From NCBI GenBank assembly GCA_902512305.1, contig CABXIU010000009.1, positions 1-64,000 on the forward strand: DNA of 64,000 bases. The letters run 5' to 3'. The position numbers were made by a program, and so were the translations under genes. Positions 40,906 through 47,099 of this stretch are shown here, piece by piece (positions within the stretch are counted from its first letter, which is position 1; the number at the start of each line of letters is the position of its first letter). Below the pieces are notes generated by a model. That model did not search any database, was not told the origin of the DNA, and was given only the letters and a program-made list of their open reading frames with translations. Source of the stretch: an uncultured Gammaproteobacteria bacterium (GTDB lineage: Bacteria > Pseudomonadota > Gammaproteobacteria > PS1 > Pseudothioglobaceae).

Positions 40906-41799
40906 TTATTTAGATTGCTGTGCTCTTTTTTCCAAGGCTTTAATTCTGTCTTCTAGTGGAGGATGAGAAGACCATAATTGAGAGCGTTTAGATTTTGGCT
41001 TTTCTCCAATTCCAAATGCAGCTAATTGTTCAGGAAGAGGTTCTGGTTCTCTTTGTCCAAGACGCTTCAGAGCATTAATCATATTTTGGTGACCAGCCAG
41101 ATCAGCACCACCTGTATCGGCTATAAATTCTCTTTTTCTTGAAAAGTACATGACGATAATACTAGCTAAAATTGAAAGAATTACTTGTGCAAAGATAGTT
41201 GTTACAAAATATCCGATACCATAACCACGTTGATTTTTTAAAATGACGCGATCGACGATGTGACCAATCACTCTAGAAAAGAAAATTACAAATGTGTTAA
41301 CCACTCCTTGAATAAGAGTGAGTGTAACCATGTCTCCATTTGCCACATGACTTATTTCATGCCCAACAACCGCTTCAATCTCACCTTGAGTCATATTATC
41401 AAGTAAACCTTGAGAAACAGCAACTAAAGCATTATTTTTGCTTGCACCAGTAGCAAATGCATTCATTTGGTCGGAGGGAAAAATTGCAACTTCAGGCATT
41501 TTAATACCTACTATTCCAGATTGTTTTTTAACTGTTTCAATTAACCATTTTTCAATATTGCTTAAAGGATTTGAGATGACTTTTGCTCCAGTCATTCTCT
41601 TTGCCATCCATTTTGAAATAGCAAGTGAGATAAATGCACCACCAAAACCAAAGACCCCTGAAAAAATTACTAGGGAATTGATATTTAAATCGCTTCCATT
41701 TTGCATAAGCAGACTTTCAACTCCAAGGATTCTTAGGGTAATACTTAGGATTACCATAATTGCAATATTGGTTAGTAAAAAGAGGAGTATTCTTTGCAT
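40906..41799 (-). CDS. htpX: Membrane protease HtpX
   Basis: Zinc metalloprotease of family M48B in the inner membrane, part of envelope protein quality control with FtsH. The 297-aa protein has two N-terminal helices (3-22, 42-62), the zinc motif H147-E-I-S-H151, two further helices and the GGADLAGH block near 230. AAGGAA lies 6 nt before the ATG. Complete. Confidence 0.96.
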   Translation of the reverse strand: MQRILLFLLTNIAIMVILSITLRILGVESLLMQNGSDLNINSLVIFSGVFGFGGAFISLAISKWMAKRMTGAKVISNPLSNIEKWLIETVKKQSGIVGIKMPEVAIFPSDQMNAFATGASKNNALVAVSQGLLDNMTQGEIEAVVGHEISHVANGDMVTLTLIQGVVNTFVIFFSRVIGHIVDRVILKNQRGYGIGYFVTTIFAQVILSILASIIVMYFSRKREFIADTGGADLAGHQNMINALKRLGQREPEPLPEQLAAFGIGEKPKSKRSQLWSSHPPLEDRIKALEKRAQQSK

Positions 41800-41903
41800 A
41801 TTTTTTCCTTTGAAATAATTAGATAAACAATAAATATTATATAAAGAAAATATTTATATATTTGATATTGATGAATTATTAATGCAATTTATTATTTGGT
41901 AGG

Positions 41904-42410
41904 TTATTTTCCTGGCCACATCATACGTATTTCAGTTATTGTGCAGCTATTATCACCTGAAGATGTTAGAATTATCTGGTAAGAATTATCAGATGGCGAA
42001 AGAATTGTGAAATCACCATCACCAAAATCTGAAACTATTAAATTTTGATCACTTTCGACTTTAATTTGAGTTATGTTGATACAGGACTGGTTTTTTATTG
42101 AAGAAACCTGAACAGTTGAAAGATAACAGTATTCTCCATCGGGAATTAGACTAGCAGAAAAAGAAGAGGTACCATTATTATATTTTTGAGAAGAAATATG
42201 GAGAGAGGGGAGTATTGAAGGGCTGTCTGGATGAGCAAATGTTAAATTCAATCCATTGAGTCCATTTGACTCTTCTATTTGAATTAAATAGGCATAGCAA
42301 GTTTCATTTATTCCCCGATTTTTAGCGTCTTCAGCTAAAGATGATGCAAAAGAGTTGACTGATGAAAGTAGAATTATTAATGCAAAAATATTTTTATAAT
42401 ATCCATTCAT
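41904..42410 (-). CDS. Secreted hypothetical protein with four cysteines
   Basis: I do not recognise this 168-aa protein. Residues 1-24 form a clear signal peptide (charged start, LIILL core, SFAS cleavage region), so it is exported. The mature part has four cysteines (C38, C95, C110, C156), an even number suiting two disulfides, and a Ser/Asn/Ile-rich composition suggesting a beta-sandwich. It has no lipobox and no membrane helix after the signal. Neighbours are envelope genes (htpX, a lipoprotein, a DUF2628 protein). Confidence 0.6.
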   Translation of the reverse strand: MNGYYKNIFALIILLSSVNSFASSLAEDAKNRGINETCYAYLIQIEESNGLNGLNLTFAHPDSPSILPSLHISSQKYNNGTSSFSASLIPDGEYCYLSTVQVSSIKNQSCINITQIKVESDQNLIVSDFGDGDFTILSPSDNSYQIILTSSGDNSCTITEIRMMWPGK

Positions 42411-42506
42411 ATCTAAAAATTCATACTAATTGATTTGCTTTAACTATACACTTAAAGTAATGCTTTTTTAATAATTCTTAGAGGTGCAAGAAATTTTCAA
42501 TTTGGC

Positions 42507-42535
42507 TGGATAAGTAAATTAAACTACTTTATAAT
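42507..42535 (+). promoter_or_regulatory. Promoter of the small lipoprotein gene
   Basis: -35 TGGATA (42507-42512), 17-bp spacer, consensus -10 TATAAT (42530-42535). The start near 42541 leaves a 24-nt leader containing the AGGAG ribosome site. Confidence 0.6.
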
Positions 42536-42564
42536 GAAATTTCAAATATTTTTAGGAGTATAAA

Positions 42565-42711
42565 ATGAAATTAAGATTTTTATTTGTTGCTGTTTTAGCA
42601 ATGCTTATAAGTGGGTGTATGGACACTATTATGGCAGTCCCTGCTGCTGCAGTTAATGGAGTTGGTAATGTAGTAGGTGGCATTTGGGGGGCAGTAACAA
42701 GTATTTTTTAA
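42565..42711 (+). CDS. Small lipoprotein (48 aa)
   Basis: Reading from ATG 42565, the 48-codon frame encodes a lipoprotein signal peptide with a lipobox L-I-S-G-C, C18 being the lipidated residue. A 30-residue mature peptide rich in Gly, Ala and Val follows. AGGAG ends 6 nt before the ATG, a TATAAT promoter lies upstream and a strong terminator downstream, so this is a well-framed monocistronic gene despite its size. It recalls entericidin-like peptides in architecture, but I see no sequence match. Asp at position +2 after the cysteine would favour inner-membrane retention by the Lol rule if that applies here. Confidence 0.8.
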   Translation: MKLRFLFVAVLAMLISGCMDTIMAVPAAAVNGVGNVVGGIWGAVTSIF

Positions 42712-42732
42712 TACTCTCTTTTAGCGCTTCTT

Positions 42733-42770
42733 AATCCCATAAATATTGTTTTTTTATGGGATTTTTTTTT
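42733..42770 (+). terminator. Rho-independent terminator after the small lipoprotein
   Basis: An 11-bp stem AATCCCATAAA (42733-42743) with TTTATGGGATT (42753-42763) is followed by a T run to 42770. Confidence 0.9.
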
Positions 42771-42785
42771 GTCATTAACTAAATC

Positions 42786-43178
42786 TTAATCTATTTTTTT
42801 ATTTTGCGCTATTTGAAGTGCCTCTTTCTTACTGGAAGCTTGAACAGAGTATGAAATTTTATAACCTTTTTTTTGAAGGTCAGTTATAGTCCAGTCATTT
42901 CCTTTAAAGGCTGGTAAAACTAGGATAACTATTTCAGCAATAATAATAAGGATTTGAAGATCATTTGCAGTTGAAAAGTTGAAAAATCCAAGCTCACCAT
43001 AAATTTCATAATCTATACTTGCTAGAATTAAGACTATTAGGATATATGATAAAAAAATCATCCATAGTCTTCTGAATAAAAACCACCATGGGAAAAATGG
43101 TATTGCCAGCCATGCAATACCAGATTTAACTGCTTCAAGTTCTTTTGTTGGGTGATTGAGAACTTTATAGGTTTTCAT
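42786..43178 (-). CDS. DUF2628 domain membrane protein
   Basis: A 130-aa membrane protein with a DUF2628-like layout: an N-terminal YKVLNHPTKELEAVKSGIAW block, two or three hydrophobic helices (24-60 and 75-90), then GNDWTITDLQKKGY and a short SSKKEALQIA tail. Members are uncharacterised inner-membrane proteins. It is just outside the tRNA-His element and so belongs to the chromosome backbone. Confidence 0.7.
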   Translation of the reverse strand: MKTYKVLNHPTKELEAVKSGIAWLAIPFFPWWFLFRRLWMIFLSYILIVLILASIDYEIYGELGFFNFSTANDLQILIIIAEIVILVLPAFKGNDWTITDLQKKGYKISYSVQASSKKEALQIAQNKKID

Positions 43179-43233
43179 AGTAATACTAGATTAATTTTTT
43201 TGAAATTTAGTATACCAAAAAATATCCAAATAA

Positions 43234-43294
43234 GAAGTGGGGCGAGAAACGGGGCTCGAACCCGCGACAACCGGAATCACAATCCGGGGCTCTA
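43234..43294. repeat. 61-bp direct repeat, distal att site
   Basis: Perfect copy of 45516-45576, 2282 bp away. It covers the 3' three quarters of tRNA-His from the D-arm end through the anticodon and T arms to the CCA, plus 4 bp beyond. This is the usual footprint of a tyrosine integrase acting on a tRNA gene. Confidence 0.9.
43238..43294 (-). pseudogene. tRNA-His 3' fragment
   Basis: The 57-nt 3' part of tRNA-His (anticodon GTG). The 5' acceptor strand and D-arm are replaced by unrelated sequence (43295 onward), so it cannot fold as a tRNA. It marks the far end of the integrated element. Confidence 0.88.
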
Positions 43295-43600
43295 GCTTCA
43301 CTTCGTTACGCTACCCTTTACTGACGTAAAGGATACCAATACACAAAGCCCATACCTACAACTAAAAAAGGACAATTAGTCCATAAATAATCAATAGTAA
43401 GTCTACCATACTAAACGGTACTTTTTGAGCTCAAAATACACTCAAGGGCACGCAAAAGGGCACGTTTTTTTATACCAATAAAATGGCTATAGAGAAGGGG
43501 GTAGGACACCCCTTTTGAATCACTAGTTAATCGGGGAAACTGGGTGAGGTGTGAAATTTAGAAATTTGGTTAATGCAAGAGGAGGGATTTATTCAGTATT
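43295..43600. other. Gene-free end of the element
   Basis: No supported gene. The stretch holds a hairpin CCTTTAC-TGAC-GTAAAGG (43315-43332) right beside the att repeat. It also has the tandem AAGGGCACG motifs at 43444-43464, part of which recurs near the integrase. The rest is downstream sequence of the membrane-protein pair. Confidence 0.6.
43444..43464. repeat. Short repeat shared with the integrase end
   Basis: AAGGGCACG occurs twice here (43444-43452 and 43456-43464). The 16-mer AAGGGCACGCAAAAGG (43444-43459) is identical to 45452-45467 at the other end. These could be integrase arm-type binding sites. Confidence 0.5.
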
Positions 43601-43966
43601 CTAGAAATCATCATCATCACCTTTCAAAAAAAAGAGTCTTATGAAGGTAACTCCTACTAATATTATGAACGGAATCATTGCCCTTTCAAGACAATTATCA
43701 GCTCCACAATCATCAACTTTGAATAGTAACCAACTACCATTTAATACTAGAATAAGGCTGATTATTCCAAATATGCCCGAAAAAAAATTTACTAGAAAGC
43801 AAATCCCAGAAACTATAAGAACTAATTTTATCCAGCTAGACCCTGATGAAATCTGGTTCGGAATGGATATTATTTTTGAAGTTAGATTAAAAAAATCATA
43901 ACCCAATGCCAATCCTCCAGCTATCGCAATCCCCACTAATAATAAAAAAGTAAAAATATAATTCAT
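43601..43966 (-). CDS. Small membrane protein with Cys-x4-Cys loop and acidic tail (A)
   Basis: Unrecognised 121-aa protein. Four hydrophobic segments are visible (about 3-26, 46-62, 63-82, 95-113). A loop with D-D-C-G-A-D-N-C (C87, C92) lies between helices 3 and 4, and the C-terminus is GDDDDF. It aligns by eye with the upstream gene's product over the last 75 residues (SW-K start, GI-C-FLV segment, Cys pair, P-F/L-I-L helix, poly-Asp end), so the two look like diverged paralogues. A strong AAGGAG site lies 5 nt before ATG 43966. It follows the partner gene after 13 nt. Confidence 0.6.
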   Translation of the reverse strand: MNYIFTFLLLVGIAIAGGLALGYDFFNLTSKIISIPNQISSGSSWIKLVLIVSGICFLVNFFSGIFGIISLILVLNGSWLLFKVDDCGADNCLERAMIPFIILVGVTFIRLFFLKGDDDDF

Positions 43967-43979
43967 ACATACTCCTTAT

Positions 43980-44480
43980 TTAAACATCTTCTGTATCATC
44001 ATCATCATCACCACCTTCTTTAAAAAATTCATGGATAAGCATTAATATCAGAGGAACCCAAAGAAGACCAAGGCCACATCCATTTGAACTACAACTAAAA
44101 TCCGCATCGAGAACAAAAAGAACTATGATTAAAATCCCTGCTAGAAAATAAAATTTGGCTGGACCAAAAAGTACCCTTACAATTAAAAAAACAACGCATG
44201 CTATTCCTATAGATTTAGCCCACCAAGAAGCATATGTCAGCTCTAAAGGAACAGATGGAGTTGAACCTGAGATGAAGTCCTTCATGTCAACAAAACTCAA
44301 CTGTAATATTGAACCAAAGGAGGATATCTGTTTAACAAAAAAAGAAATTATAAAAAAAATGATAGCTACAGCAATAGCCATCCCAATAATGTCTGCTAGT
44401 AAATCACCTGGCCTTTTACGAACAGATTTAATATATTTTTTTATCTCCATAGGTTTTCTATAAGATTTTATTTTTTCCAT
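43980..44480 (-). CDS. Membrane protein with Cys-x4-Cys loop and poly-Asp tail (B)
   Basis: Unrecognised 166-aa protein. A strongly basic N-terminus (about residues 3-23) precedes four predicted helices (31-50, 88-106, 108-126, 136-152). By the positive-inside rule both ends are cytoplasmic. This places the loop with two cysteines four residues apart (C-S-S-N-G-C) in the periplasm and the GGDDDDDTEDV tail in the cytoplasm. It is the first gene of a two-gene unit with the related 121-aa protein. Low G+C and position inside the tRNA-His element mark it as acquired cargo. A function cannot be named. Confidence 0.6.
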   Translation of the reverse strand: MEKIKSYRKPMEIKKYIKSVRKRPGDLLADIIGMAIAVAIIFFIISFFVKQISSFGSILQLSFVDMKDFISGSTPSVPLELTYASWWAKSIGIACVVFLIVRVLFGPAKFYFLAGILIIVLFVLDADFSCSSNGCGLGLLWVPLILMLIHEFFKEGGDDDDDTEDV

Positions 44481-44876
44481 CTTAATTGTATATTAATTTG
44501 ACCTACTTTACGTACTAAATAAGGTCATTACTTTCTAAGTGTTTTAAGTGCTCTATAAGGGCAAATATGGGGCTCTCAGAGGCATAATAATGGCATATTT
44601 AATAGATAAATATATTCTATGTAAGATATTGATTTTTATACAAAAATAAAACTATAAGAGTAGTATATATTAGTTAATATGTTATAATAACTTATTGGCT
44701 AAATATCATTACTTAATTGTTCGATAAGAACGAAAAAATAACCAGACACAAGGCTCAAAGTCTCGACCTATTTATTAACAGTCACGAGCCTCATATTCTT
44801 AACTCATCTAAAGAGCTAGGAAAGACTATTGGCTTAAAAAGAATAGAGCAGTTTAAGACGCTCAACCTACTTCTAT
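44481..44876. other. Stretch without a supported gene inside the element
   Basis: Very AT-rich DNA. A frame from TTG 44717 to 44908 (63 aa, plus strand) has no ribosome site and overlaps the broken integrase end; it may be a relic. Its reverse strand does not restore the missing integrase catalytic residues in any frame I translated. A GACC...GGTC inverted pair flanks 44500-44526 upstream of the membrane-protein gene. Confidence 0.5.
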
Positions 44877-45425
44877 TTAACTTGCTTTATTGTGGAAAAA
44901 ATAGATAAATAGGCGAGTTCTTTCAGCTTCTGATAAGAATCTTATTCGCTCATTATTCTCAGGCAGAGAGGGGATATTGCGGATAGGATTTACCTGGAGT
45001 CCATACTCTCTCAGGGCATAAGAAAATACAACTGAGATGGCTGCAACATAGCGATTAATTGTCGCGTTCTTTAGGTGAACAGGAAGGGTGCTTAGAGCCT
45101 CATTAATATCTGTAGTTGTAATATCAATTATTGGCTTATTACCTAAAGCCTTAATCCAAAAATTGAGCTTAACTCTTTCATCATTTACTCTAGTTCCTTT
45201 GTACTCATTATTGAGGTATTTATCTATTACTAATGAGAGTAATGTTTGAGTCTTTGATTGAGAATATGCAAGTAGCTTCTTTCTATCATTCTCAATACTG
45301 TTAACGAATTGAACTGCTAGTCTTTTACTGTCAAACGTCTTTGACACTCGTTTGAATCCTACCTTCTTAATATATACACGGTAGACATTACCTTTCTTTC
45401 TTACTACTTTCTGAATACAAGCCAT
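44877..45425 (-). pseudogene. int: Truncated tyrosine integrase
   Basis: From ATG 45425 the frame gives 182 aa. An N-terminal arm-binding domain (CIQKVVRKKGNVYRVYIKKVGFKR and following) and the helical core-binding domain ending RYVAAISVVFSYALREYGL are present. The protein then reaches only the first segment of the catalytic domain (RIRFLSEAERTRL) and stops after FIYFFHNKAS. The catalytic Arg, His-x-x-Arg and Tyr are all missing, so it cannot recombine DNA. It is oriented with its 5' end next to the intact tRNA-His, as usual for tRNA-targeting integrases. Confidence 0.85.
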
Positions 45426-45451
45426 AGCTATCTCCAATAAAGTACCCCCAA

Positions 45452-45467
45452 AAGGGCACGCAAAAGG
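45452..45467. repeat. 16-bp repeat at the integrase end
   Basis: AAGGGCACGCAAAAGG, identical to 43444-43459. It lies 27 bp upstream of the integrase start and about 50 bp from the att repeat. Confidence 0.5.
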
Positions 45468-45493
45468 ACTTTTTGACTTCTTTTTTAGTTGAG

Positions 45494-45514
45494 TATTAGG
45501 CTGTAACCCTAATA
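45494..45514. other. Stem-loop at the element boundary
   Basis: TATTAGG (45494-45500) and CCTAATA (45508-45514) form a 7-bp stem with a 7-nt loop, ending 1 bp before the 61-bp repeat. It lies just after the tRNA-His 3' end and could stop or process the tRNA transcript, although no T run follows on the minus strand. Confidence 0.45.
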
Positions 45515-45515
45515 G

Positions 45516-45576
45516 GAAGTGGGGCGAGAAACGGGGCTCGAACCCGCGACAACCGGAATCACAATCCGGGGCTCTA
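45516..45576. repeat. 61-bp direct repeat, tRNA-proximal att site
   Basis: Perfect copy of 43234-43294. It lies within the intact tRNA-His and supplies its 3' three quarters. Confidence 0.9.
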
Positions 45577-45596
45577 CCAACTGAGCTATTCCCGCC
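45520..45596 (-). tRNA. tRNA-His (GTG)
   Basis: Complete cloverleaf with the histidine-specific extra G-1 paired to C73, anticodon GTG within TTGTGAT, a TTCGAGC T-loop and encoded CCA. It is the target of the integrated element; the integration restored an intact gene. Last gene of the Pro-Arg-His operon. Confidence 0.97.
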
Positions 45597-45606
45597 ATAA
45601 AAAAAG

Positions 45607-45683
45607 TGGCGCGCCCAATACGATTCGAACGTATGACCTACGGCTTAGAAGGCCGTTGCTCTATCCAGCTGAGCTATGGGCGC
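45607..45683 (-). tRNA. tRNA-Arg (TCT)
   Basis: 77-nt cloverleaf with acceptor GCGCCCA, anticodon TCT in CTTCTAA, T-loop TTCGAAT and encoded CCA. Reads AGA (and AGG by wobble), a common arginine codon at this low G+C. Confidence 0.97.
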
Positions 45684-45732
45684 GATAACTTTGCTTTAAT
45701 AAAGTATAGGCATGCACTTTATAAATAAATTT

Positions 45733-45809
45733 TGGTCGGAGTGGAGGGATTTGAACCCCCGACCACCTGGTCCCAAACCAGATACGCTACCAGACTGCGC
45801 TACACTCCG
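45733..45809 (-). tRNA. tRNA-Pro (TGG)
   Basis: 77-nt cloverleaf with acceptor CGGAGTG, anticodon TGG in TTTGGGA, T-loop TTCAAAT and encoded CCA. First gene of the tRNA operon, starting only about 4 nt after the predicted transcription start. Confidence 0.97.
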
Positions 45810-45819
45810 AAGGTGAGTA

Positions 45820-45847
45820 ATTATACTGTCATACCTTGCTTAGTCAA
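45820..45847 (-). promoter_or_regulatory. Strong promoter of the Pro-Arg-His tRNA operon
   Basis: On the minus strand: -35 TTGACT (45847-45842), 16-bp spacer, -10 TATAAT (45825-45820), about 10 nt before the tRNA-Pro 5' end. It lies in the 87-nt gap after dnaQ. Confidence 0.75.
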
Positions 45848-45896
45848 TGCTAAATTAAGCCAGATCTAATCTGAATTCTCAAGACTGATTTATTTA

Positions 45897-46559
45897 TTAT
45901 TTAAAATAGTTATTGTGAAGTTTGATTTCTTCTTTATTTGCAAAAATTACCTTAATTTTTTCTTTATTTATAATATTTTTTTTGATAATCGAAGAGTCAA
46001 TTGTCTGAGCTTCATTGTTTTTATTTTCTTGAAAAAGATTTGATTGCCCCCCAGTCATTGCCAAATAAACTTGTGCAAGAATTTGAGCGTCTAGAAGTGC
46101 TCCATGCCTTGTTCTTGCACTTGTATCAATACCAAATCTTCTGCATAGGGCATCTAGGTTATGCATCGTACCTGGCCTTTGTTTTTTTGACAATTCAAGA
46201 GTATCAATGATAGTACAAAAATCTTGAATTTTTTTCTTTACTCCATTGAGTGTAAGTTCATGATTGAGAAATCCTAAGTCAAAAGGTGCATTATGGATAA
46301 TTAAAGTTGATCCCTCAATAAATGATAATAAGTCATCTGAAACTTGACTAAATTGAGGTTTATTAATTAAAAATTTATCTGTAATTCCATGAACTTTTAC
46401 TGAATCACCAACAGTTCTATTTGGTTGAACATATTTATGGAATTCAACATTTGTGATTTCTCTATTTTCGATTTGAACGGCTCCAATTTCAATAATACGA
46501 TGACCTTCTTTTGGATCAATTCCAGTTGTCTCTGTATCAAGCACAATAAGTCTTTCCAT
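45897..46559 (-). CDS. dnaQ: DNA polymerase III epsilon subunit
   Basis: Proofreading 3'-5' exonuclease of the replicative polymerase. The 220-aa DEDDh protein has D8 and E10 (LDTETTG), D94 (HNAPFDLGF), H152 and D157 (RTRHGALLDAQ). The C-terminal tail, which binds the alpha subunit, is shorter and Lys/Asn-rich compared with E. coli (243 aa). It is divergent from rpoZ and followed by the tRNA operon. Confidence 0.95.
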   Translation of the reverse strand: MERLIVLDTETTGIDPKEGHRIIEIGAVQIENREITNVEFHKYVQPNRTVGDSVKVHGITDKFLINKPQFSQVSDDLLSFIEGSTLIIHNAPFDLGFLNHELTLNGVKKKIQDFCTIIDTLELSKKQRPGTMHNLDALCRRFGIDTSARTRHGALLDAQILAQVYLAMTGGQSNLFQENKNNEAQTIDSSIIKKNIINKEKIKVIFANKEEIKLHNNYFK

Positions 46560-46622
46560 ATTTTGCTAATTAAAGTAAAATAGTCCATTTTAGCATCCAC
46601 CATTAAAAGTTTAAAACAGATT

Positions 46623-46967
46623 ATGGCAAGAGTAACAGTAGAAGATTGTTTAGACAAAGTTCAGAATAGATTTGAATTAGTTTTGGTTGCTGCAAAGCGT
46701 GCACACCAATTAAATTCTGGTGGCTTTAGGTCAACTCTAGATGTGGCTAAAGATAAGCCTACTGTTCTTGCATTAAGAGAGATTGAGGCTGGATTAATTG
46801 ATGCATCAATTCTTACTGAAGATTATGCAATGGAGGAAGAGCTTAATGCGCAGGAGAGGTTAGCAGATGAAGCTAAAATGTCCGAAGTCACTGAAGAGCT
46901 ATCTGAAGCTTCACTAGATTCAAAAGAAGAGGCTGATGATTTGGCAATTAAGGAAGATGAAGAATAG
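46623..46967 (+). CDS. rpoZ: RNA polymerase omega subunit
   Basis: Assembly subunit that binds RpoC. The 114-aa protein begins [30 protein letters not shown], the diagnostic block. The C-terminus is an acidic extension (Glu/Asp-rich after residue 60), making it longer than the 91-aa E. coli protein. Normal neighbours gmk and spoT are absent. A strong terminator follows. Confidence 0.95.
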   Translation: MARVTVEDCLDKVQNRFELVLVAAKRAHQLNSGGFRSTLDVAKDKPTVLALREIEAGLIDASILTEDYAMEEELNAQERLADEAKMSEVTEELSEASLDSKEEADDLAIKEDEE

Positions 46968-46986
46968 AAATCTCATCAAACTTCAC

Positions 46987-47015
46987 AAAAAATGACGCAA
47001 TGCGTCATTTTTTTT
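46987..47015 (+). terminator. Rho-independent terminator after rpoZ
   Basis: TGACG and CGTCA around a CAATG loop (46993-47007), extended by six A/T pairs and ending in a T run. Confidence 0.9.
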
Positions 47016-47099
47016 GTCTAATCTAAAATATTTTTTCAGCAATCTAATCATTGACTTTGGTAACATGGATTTTTACGAATTGATTAAGTGGAGTTTTAA

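Noticed and set aside
41438-41818. 126-aa frame antisense to htpX
   Set aside because: Shadow of a strongly conserved membrane protease gene; no ribosome site.
43238-43294. A second tRNA-His gene
   Set aside because: Only the 3' part is present; the flanking sequence cannot supply the acceptor strand or D-arm.
43608-44010. CAT triplet runs seen as a DNA repeat or slippage tract
   Set aside because: Both runs are only four or five units and lie in frame at the C-termini of supported genes with ribosome sites, so they are read as poly-Asp tails.
44717-44908. 63-aa frame inside the element (TTG start)
   Set aside because: No ribosome site, TTG start, overlap with the broken integrase end and no recognisable motif.
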